Positions 56,274 through 64,000 of a stretch of DNA of 64,000 nt are shown one piece after another; position 1 is the stretch's first letter, and the number at the start of each line of letters is the position of its first letter. This stretch comes from Anaeramoeba flamelloides (lineage: Eukaryota > Metamonada > Anaeramoebidae): contig JANTQA010000015.1 in assembly GCA_027625915.1 (NCBI GenBank), positions 8,523,001 through 8,587,000 of the forward strand, given 5' to 3'. The notes beneath the pieces are model-generated. The model worked only from the letters and a program-made list of their open reading frames with translations. It made no database searches and was not told the origin of the DNA. The position numbers and the translations under genes are program-made.

Positions 56274-56507
56274 TTCTGTATTTATTAATTTCACCTTTAT
56301 TATTAAAATAAAAATGCAATTACATTTTTTTTTTTTTTTTTTTTTGATTAATTTAAAGTATTTAATTTTAAACTAAAATATTTATTGGTCTGTAATTGGG
56401 GTCATTTCCTAAATATGGGGTTATTATTACATCAAGTTGTTTCCTATAAAGAGGAAGAAATTTTATTTTAAAATGTTTTATTAAAAGGAATTTTGGTTAA
56501 ACAAGGT

Positions 56508-57045
56508 CCCATTCCAAAAATTTAGACATAGCCAAAATCAAAAAAAGACAAAAAAAAAACCTAAATTTTTTCTATTTTTCCAAACATAATATTAAACTGT
56601 ATTTAATTTCTCTAGAATTAATGTTTTTATAAGTTTTCATTTTTATATCCAAATATAAGAAAACAATATAAAACCAAAGAAAACAAAATTGGTTTGTCCA
56701 AAAAGATGAAAAGGGCGGAGCTTAAAAAACTATTGATAAATTTGTTGATTTTCACCATCAATGGTTGATCGATCAAATGATAAGATACCGTTAAACAACT
56801 GTATTTGAATTTTCTATTTTGTTACACTTAACATTAACTTTGGATCATTCATTGAAAAAAATTTTCTGATCCAATCAAACAGTTTAGGTAACTGTTAAAA
56901 AGGAAACGGATATTAAAAAAAAAAAGAATATACACAAAATGAAAAAGTTTATAATATCAAATTTATTTCCAAAATGTAAGTAAAGTGTAGTGTTGTTATT
57001 CTTTAAACTGTTTATGGTGTGTCAAAATTTTTGGAATTTAGTTTA
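56508..57045. mobile_element. Tc1-like non-autonomous element
   Basis: Left end GTCCCATTCCAAAAATTTAG, right end GTCAAAATTTTTGGAATTTAG: inverted ends with a shared TTCCAAAAATTT core. The interior (GTTGATCGATCAAATGATAAG, TTTTCTGATCCAATC) matches 44440-44590. About 538 bp, no intact coding region. It belongs to the same group as 44208-44730 and, by its ends, is related to the Tc1 relic at 51641-52678. Confidence 0.55.
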
Positions 57046-58072
57046 TTCTAATGTCAAAAAATATTATTAATCATTTATTTAGTACTCAGTAACATTAATC
57101 ATTTTTTTCTTTTGTGGTATGGTATGAATAAAGAATTTTAAATATTTTAATCTTATTTTGATATGAAATTTTTAAACACAAAAATTGATTGTTATTGTTT
57201 TTTTTTCTTTCCACATTTTTTTTTTTTGCTAATAGTCTAATCTTGTTAAAATTTCTCATCCAAATGAAAATTTTAAAATAACAATTTCTTGTTGTAATAT
57301 CTTTCTTATATAAAAAAATAATAATAAAAGTATTCGTGTTATGAATTACATGGATAAAATCAAAAGAAATCGTTAAGAAAAATAAAATGTGGATAATTTT
57401 GTACAAGTAACGACAAGAACAAAATTTGAGTTTAGTGGGAAAAATATCAACTTACTGTTTATCTATTTATTTTTAAGAAATTAATTCTCAATTTTTTATT
57501 AAAATACTTTTTCAGGTAGTGTTTTATTTGAAGGGGGTTTTTATCATATTGTGTATTTTTTTCTCTAATAAATTTCCTTAATGAAAAAAAAAAATGAGAT
57601 TTTCAATAAATATGGACAAATCTTTGTTGACATCATAAAATTAATTACAAAAGGAAATACTGTTTAAATAAATCGAAGAATCTTTGTGTTATATAAAATA
57701 ATTAAAGAATTTTGAAGGCCCCTAAGTATTAAAAAAAAAATCTCATTAAATCTAAATATTTTGATAATTGTCTCGACAAAAAAAACTATAACTGAAAAAG
57801 TAAAAAAAAAAATAATAATAGTCTTTAATGAAATAAATATATCTTCAAAAATTATCAATTGACAGTGGATTAAGATTATTTGAAGTAATTATCATATCTG
57901 AATTATATTCTTAATTGAAAATTTTTAATTGTATTAAAAATAAATTTAAAGTGTCTAAATACTCGTATAAACCAGAGATTATTAGTAATATTAAAAATTC
58001 AAAAAGGCACACCAATAAATATTATCTGAAATGAAACTGGAGTTGATTTCAGTATTTTTTTGGATAAAATTA

Positions 58073-58077
<5 letters not shown>

Positions 58078-58107
<30 letters not shown>
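58078..58107. repeat. (TA)n microsatellite
   Basis: About 30 bases of alternating T and A. Confidence 0.9.
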
Positions 58108-58109
<2 letters not shown>

Positions 58110-60086
58110 CTGTAAATAAATAAAATTAATTTTTTTTATGTTTAACAATTACTGAATATTTAATCTTATTGTAATATTTGATAACAAAATATTGAATTGA
58201 AATCAAAAAAAAAAAAAATTATAACATTGAACAGCTATTTTGACATAAAATATAATTCTAATGAAAAGTAGATTCAAAACTTATTAAAGCCAAATACAAT
58301 ATGGTAAACTTTAGAATATTATAAAATAATATTAAAACAACCTGAAAGTGCTATAATAAAATAAAATAAAATAATAAAAAAAGAATCTTAATTGAAAGTA
58401 TTTAGCAACTTTATTTTCATTTCGATCTTTATCATAGATTGTCTAAATAGAAATTCCACTTTCTGAATGAAAATATTGGCAAGTATGATAATTGTTAAAC
58501 ATCCAATATTAACTAATAACACTTATTGTGAATTTAGATCCTTTTCTTTTTGCAAAACCCTAAATATAAAAGATATATAAATAATTGAAAAGATTCTCTA
58601 AAAACAAATTCAAGCAAAAACAAATAAAGAAATAAAGAATAACTAAAGTCTTAAATAAAAAAAAGATAAAATAACAGTATTGTTTTTTGTTAATAAGAAT
58701 GAATTTACCTTGGAAATTATTTAACATTCCCTAAAACTGGTTAATATTCTCATATTTGAATTACTTGAATAATTTGATTTTTTAAAAATGTCAAATTTTC
58801 TCAATAATTTGTTTTTAAAAAATTTTTTTATTTATTTATCCCTTCCGGGAAAATAGGAAGTTTATGACCCTTAACATAAAATAAATCAATTTTATTTTAC
58901 CTAAAGGATTTTTTAACGGAACTTTAAAAAAGATTAAAAACCCAACAATTTCTAATTTCAAGGGGTTAACAGAGATGAAAACTACATCCAAAAATTCCAT
59001 TTCAAGCACCAAAAACAATCGCTTATATCTTCAACCCAAATTTTTCTTTATTACAAATCGAGATTATACCTCCCTTTTCAAAGTTGCTAGCTAGTAGGAC
59101 TTGAAATTTTTATTTTTAGAATAGAATTATCAAAAAATAACATTCGATTTCACAAATGTTTATATGGGAAGCTAAGAAGTTACTCAAACTAACCACCAAA
59201 TTATAACCAAATTGATCTCTTAATTAATTATTGTTCTTACTGCTTTTGGGGGATTATAGTTTAGACTAAAACAAACAAAATTCAAAAAAACAAAAGAAAA
59301 GGGAATGGGCTTTTTAGTTACAAAAAAAATAAACGAAATCAGAAAAAAGAAAAGGTTATTTATCACCGTTTTAAAAGATCTCTATTTCTTTTGGAATTTC
59401 TACCTCCAAAATACACATAATTGCCAAAAGTTAAAAATTACCTTTTCTATAGACGTGAATCTCATATTCGATAGAAAAGGCAAATTTTCTTAAAAAAAAA
59501 AAAAGAACAGATCCACAAGCCAAATCAAGATATTTTAATTTTTAAATACACAATGTTCAAACTAATTCAAAAAAAAGTCAAAGGCAAATTATAAAGAATC
59601 AAATTTAATAACAGTCAAAAGGAAAGAAAAGCAAAGTTCTATTTCTTATTTTTTGTATGGGTTATTGAATGAACAGCGGGAGAAAATAACAAAAACTTCA
59701 AATTTGCCCCAACAACGGTTTTACTCAAAGAATACTAAAAAAAAAAAGCAAATAATTTAAATTTTAACAAGATCTCTTGACTTAACATTCTTTAAAGTTT
59801 ACAAATATGTTGCTGGTAATAAAAATAGTATCCAAAGAGCATAAAATATGAATCATCATTAATTGAATTTTTTTTTTTTTAAATTTTTTATTGAATTCTA
59901 GTCAGCTCGCTTAACTTTCCTAATCAATTTTTTCTAAATGTTAACTCCCCTCATAAAGTAGATTTTGGTAAAAAAGGGTCACTACTTACTTGTAATAAAA
60001 ATTTAAATAAAATGAAAATGTTTTATAATTTATTAATTTTATTTAAATTAGTTTCTTCTTTTTTTTAATATTTTATTTGCACTCTA

Positions 60087-60359
60087 TTATTTTTTATAAT
60101 TATTGTTTCGATTATTTGTTTTTTTTTTCTTGAAAGCTTTCATTTTTCTGGTTGCAATTGAATTATAGTTTTGTTTTCCCATATGAATTCTTCCAACTTT
60201 ATCACCAAGTTTATTGCGGGAAACATTTTTAACTTTTTTTGGTCTTAAACTTGGATGTACCCAAGTTGCGGTTTTCGTTAAATCACTTGAAGCTATTTGA
60301 ATTCTTCTTTTAGTTAGATTAAAATTTGGTCCCATATCGGTCAAATCAACATTTGGGCT
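60087..60359 (-). CDS. Last exon of an RPF2-like ribosome biogenesis protein (Brix family), partial
   Basis: The exon encodes the C-terminal ~90 residues (SPNVDLTDMGPNFNL... to a Lys/Asn-rich end). It matches the C-terminal tail pattern of ribosome production factor 2: an acidic/hydrophobic lead-in, MGPNFNLTKRR (family 'EMGPxFDLxLRR'), IQIASSDL (family 'LASDDL'), LRPKKVKNVSRNKLGDKVG (family 'LKPKKKKNIxxxxFGxxxG'), RIHMGKQ and ATRKMKAFKKKK (family 'LQTRKMKGLKK'). RPF2 works with RRS1 to bring 5S RNP into pre-60S ribosomes in the nucleolus. The exon starts after an acceptor-like ACTAATAG, phase 0, with that TAG in frame, so an intron must precede it. The Brix-domain exons are not recognisable in the 3.6 kb up to the window end. 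Either the intron is very long, or this is a detached fragment. The open, well-conserved frame argues for function. Confidence 0.72.
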   Translation of the reverse strand, partial: SPNVDLTDMGPNFNLTKRRIQIASSDLTKTATWVHPSLRPKKVKNVSRNKLGDKVGRIHMGKQNYNSIATRKMKAFKKKKTNNRNNNYKK

Positions 60360-61299
60360 CTATTAGTAATATTGAAAAGTAAATTGTTGTTAAAAATAAA
60401 TAATAGTAAATTAGGAATAGTCCAGAATTAATAAAAAAAAATTATTCTTCTTTCTTCATTTTTAAAAATGGTTTTGATCATCAAATTGTTTTTATTTGCA
60501 GACCACTTCTTGTTTATTATTATTTTTCAATTAAAAAATGAAAATTTTTCTCCAAAATATTTTTCTAATTATTTGTTGAAAAAGAAAACAAAGATCTTTA
60601 CAAAATCAATTATATAGTATTTGGAAAAATACCTGAAATGAAAATAATTACTGACATGATTTTTAATGGTTAATATCTGTGAAATTTTTGTGTAAATTGT
60701 TTAATATTTAAAATCAAATCCTTTTTATAATTAACCAATTTTTTTTATGAACACATTAATAAACCCACCTAAAGTTTCTAAAAGTGGGGTGTCTATAGAA
60801 TACTCATTTAATTGTTTGACAAAATAAGTCGATCTACTTATTTCGAATAAGCAATAGAGTTTTATAGAGGTTTTATGAATTTGGAAAATGATAATTTTGA
60901 TTCTTGTTTTTTGATTGGTTGGGTATATATTTTGAACAAGTTTAATATAATTAATCATCATTCTAATATATGGATGAGTTATAATTTTCAGATTTTGATT
61001 ATTAAATAAAAGAAATTATTCTGGCAATTACACAATAATTTCCCTAATATTAACAATTAAAAATCGTGTTCAGGGGGGTGTTTTCATTCCCTGTATTTTT
61101 TTCAATACTATAAATGATGTTTCTAGAGATTTAATTAGCTTTCGTTATTGAACTTTGATATAAAATTTTATATCTAATATGTTAGTTTAAAAATTATAGA
61201 AAAAACTGTTGAAATTTTTGATTGTGTACATTTTTTGGAAATTTTTCAAGTTATTTTTTCTCTTTGCTTTTAACTTCTTCAACTAAACTATTTTTCAGT

Positions 61300-62000
61300 C
61301 AAAGTGGCCCAGTTGTAATGTGTAAAATACATGTGTTTAAAGGGTTTGCATAGATATTAGATGAAAAATTTTATTTTGAAAATTTTCAAAATTGAAATCA
61401 TTTTTGAACATTTTACACATATTTGTTTTTTTTTTTCGATTTTTTTTTTAAAACATCATTCAGTTGCAAAAAATTTTTTTATTGCAAGATCAATAGTCAC
61501 TTGGTAAAAATGTGTTATTCTAAGGTCATTGAAACCATGTAAAGATTGTTGAGAAATCATATTGATTTCTCTTGGAATTATATTCGATCTTTGATCTTGA
61601 TATTTGTTTAATAAATGTGAAAAATTTTCCACTTCATTTTCATTTCCTTTTTCAAATAGAGACCACAAATACCAACAAACTTCGTTTGGGGGCTTAATTT
61701 CTAAAAGAAAATTATCGAAAATGAAGTGAAAAATGTTTCATATTTAATATTCAAATACCAGTAGAAGTTCAAAACGAACATTGTTATTTTTCTCAATAGG
61801 GTGCTAAGAATTTGAGTTTTTCAATTTTTAAGAAAATATATTGATTTATTAGTTTTCTTTCAGGCATATATCAACAATTCTTTGATGTGTATTATTCTGT
61901 TTATTTCTTATTTGTTCTTCAAAGGTCAATTATATAAAATAATTGATATTTGAAAAAAATGTTGGGTACCCTTTGACTGAAACAGAGTTTACTTGTGAAA
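61300..62000 (+). repeat. Dispersed repeat family D, copy 2
   Basis: Direct relative of 39600-40120, with the shared blocks ACATGTGTTTAAAGGGTTTG, TTTTTCTCAATAGGG and CAGGCATATATCAA in order, and about 150 additional bases around 61600-61770. Open frames within it are composition artefacts. Confidence 0.6.
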
Positions 62001-62295
62001 TTAAAAAGGTTTTATTGTAAAATTAAAAGAAGTAAATATTTAAAAAAAATAAACATAAAGCATTTTTTTTAATAAATTACTAACTTTTCTATTATTCAAC
62101 AATATTTTCTTTTTTAGTTGGATTTTTGATCAAATAGAACTTTTAATTTTTTATTTGTTAAATGGTTTTATCAGATATTTAAAGTTGTTAGTCTTTTTTT
62201 GGAAAAATATGTAACGATTTTTTATTATTATGGGGTAGTAAAAATAATAATAAAAAAAAAATACAACACAACATTTTCAAATCATTTTTTCACAC

Positions 62296-62631
62296 AAAAA
62301 TTAATTTTCACAAAATCGATAACATTTTGAAATGTGAATTCACAAAAATAAAAAATCGAAAAAATTGATTTGTTACTGGTGGTTACCAAACAAACATTGC
62401 CCACCTTCAACCCTTGATATGAATTTTCTTTTCTTTGTGAATGTTTGTTACCAAAATTGTGAATGATGTGAAGAAGAGCGTGAAAACAAAAGTGAAAAAT
62501 TAAATTTTAGATTGCACAAAAAAAGCAGAACGAGTGGTCTAGAAAAAAAAATCGTTCACAGGATTTTAACAATTTTATTATCTTGTGAATTCACATTTCA
62601 AAATGTTACCGATTTTGTGAATCTTAATTTT
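62296..62631. repeat. Inverted repeat with 50-bp arms in a GTGAA-rich region
   Basis: Left arm 62296-62345 (contains TTCACAAAATCGATAACATT and ATGTGAATTCACAA) and right arm about 62582-62631 are inverted copies differing at only a few positions, separated by about 236 bases. The surrounding 62270-62830 carries roughly 15 or more TGTGAA/TTCACA motifs, many in GTGAATTCAC mini-palindromes. Confidence 0.75.
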
Positions 62632-64000
62632 CAAAAAAAAGAAATCTCATTACACATGATATTGAAACCCCCTAGAAAAAAATAAATAATTATTTTACGC
62701 ATGATACAATACTCATGTGAATTACAAAAAAATGTTTTTTCAATTTAATTGCCAAGATTTGATTTTTCAATTATTTTGTGAAAAATGTGTGAACGATTCA
62801 CAAAAATTTGAAAATGCTGTGAAGTTGTTTGAGATGTTTTAAAAAATTGTTATTTTAGTTTATGAAATGAATGATTAAATATAATATATACGATTTATTG
62901 ATTGTGTATCGATTTTATGAAAATTTAATTTCTCATTTTTCCAATTCCAAGCAATAAAATTTATAATATGTTTTTAATTATTTATTTCTTTACTTATTAA
63001 ATTTATTTTTAAAAGCGAATTCAAGATTAAAACACTTTAATTGGTATATTTATTTATAACCAACTTAAATCACTATTAATTAATATCTTTAGCATCTTGT
63101 TTTTAAAAAAACATAGATGTATATATATATATATATATATTCATATAGCACAATAAATTCACAATTATTTTCATTAAGATTTGAATAAATAATTGAAATT
63201 GTCTTTATGAATGTCTTTGATTTCCATTTGTTTTTTTTTTTTTTTGTTTTTATCAAAAAAACAAAAAATGAAAAAGAGTAACTGAACGAGAATCGAAAAT
63301 TAAATTGGTTATCTTCAACAATTCAACCAAATAATGATCGGTATACAATCCGAAATAAAACCCTCTGTAATTTTTCGGAAAGGGGATTATTATATATATC
63401 AAAAAAAAAAAAAAGTTTTCTTTAAAACACTGATTTTAAATGTTCTGATACAAGGACTATTTTTACCAATGTAAATAAAAAAATTGTTTTTTCCATCAAT
63501 TGTTTGGAAATATGGAATGTTTTTTAAGTGTAAGCGTCGTCAATTTATTTAATGTAAATTACAACTAATACGCCACAAAGTATTATTTTTTTTTGGAAAT
63601 TTTCTTATTCCTTTGAATTAAATTCTTCTAAAATAGTTAAAAAATATTCATATGTTTTATGATAATATTATTGCCACATTTTACGCATTTGTAATCTTGT
63701 TTTATAAAATTAGATTCATTATAGTGAAAAATAATTTTTGAATTGAAAAAATTTTTTTAGTAATTTTTATGAGTATTTAATACCAATTAAAAAACAACCA
63801 ACATATGAAATGTAATGTACTACCGATCTCCAAAAATAAACAACAAAAAACGAGGATTTTTTAGGAAAAAAAACATCAAAGAGTAGCACTCAATTTTCAA
63901 TTTAAATCGTTATGAATTATATTTAAAATAAAACTGTGTTAGTTTTGAAGTATCACTCTTTTTCGCTTTTTGAAAAAGAGTCAAAGATTTTTTTTTTATT

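Larger units (their letters stand above)
56274..60086. other. Gene-free AT-rich stretch
   Basis: It contains a Tc1-like non-autonomous element (56508-57045), a (TA)n run (58078-58107) and homopolymers. About 58850-59060 and 59180-59260 are slightly richer in G+C, and a 60-codon minus-strand open frame lies at 58836-59018, but no domain is recognisable. Confidence 0.5.
60360..64000. other. AT-rich stretch with repeats; possible long intron
   Basis: No exon is recognisable. It contains a fragment of family K (about 60510-60615), dispersed repeat D copy 2 (61300-62000), a region dense in GTGAA/TTCAC motifs with a strong inverted repeat (62270-62830) and a (TA)n run (63119-63141). If the RPF2-like exon belongs to an intact gene, this stretch is its upstream intron. 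Confidence 0.45.

Noticed and set aside
57095-57406. 103-codon minus-strand frame
   Set aside because: Ile/Phe/Lys/Asn-biased translation of AT-rich DNA with no conserved pattern.
58836-59018. 60-codon minus-strand frame in slightly GC-richer DNA
   Set aside because: Some regular hydrophobic pattern, but no family match and no extension into neighbouring frames that I could support.

Overview
The window is strongly AT-rich, gene-poor eukaryotic nuclear DNA. Homopolymer A/T runs and (TA)n tracts are everywhere. Genes stand out as islands of higher GC separated by 2-10 kb of repeat-filled DNA. Genes are mostly intronless. The one clear spliceosomal intron is short, with a GTAAGG donor, a perfect TACTAAC branch site and a TAG acceptor. 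TAA, TGA and TAG all end genes, so the standard code is expected. Asn/Lys/Glu low-complexity insertions (KEKENE- and ENENEN-type), a large ankyrin-array gene and abundant small DNA transposons suggest a free-living AT-rich protist. An Anaeramoeba-like amoeba is my best guess, but nothing here proves the taxon.

Layout. 1-10.3 kb: no gene; several families of palindromic or inverted-repeat elements. 10.37-11.41 kb (+): two-exon FCP1/SCP-type phosphatase. 11.4-20.2 kb: repeats only. 20.24-21.54 kb (+): PARG-like macrodomain protein with a Lys/Glu-rich insertion. 21.5-28.1 kb: nested repeats, a (CA)70 microsatellite, a (TA)n tract and a TTAA-flanked element. 28.16-28.62 kb (+): small membrane protein resembling DUF1746/Dsc4. 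33.875-33.956 kb (+): tRNA-Ser(AGA). 34.94-35.9 kb (+): helical protein with a probable C-terminal membrane segment, faintly like the MLKL/HeLo four-helix domain. 38.63-39.19 kb (+): EF-hand protein. 42.45-44.13 kb (+): a textbook bZIP factor followed, after one in-frame TAA, by an acidic, membrane-spanning reading frame in the same frame. 47.44-50.31 kb (-): 957-residue ankyrin-repeat protein. 51.64-52.68 kb: decayed Tc1/mariner transposon with TIRs at TA. 54.89-56.27 kb (+): secreted or luminal coiled-coil protein. 60.09-60.36 kb (-): isolated last exon of an RPF2-like ribosome biogenesis gene. 60.4-64 kb: repeats only.

The genes do not form an operon or an obvious pathway. The most interesting locus is the bZIP/TAA/acidic-transmembrane unit, which looks like a membrane-tethered stress transcription factor split by a single stop. 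A Dsc4-like protein lies about 14 kb away. In fission yeast the Dsc complex activates a membrane-bound transcription factor, so a functional link is possible but purely speculative. The repeat landscape has at least three non-autonomous families flanked by TTAA, plus TA-flanked Tc1/mariner-type elements, with clear cases of nesting.
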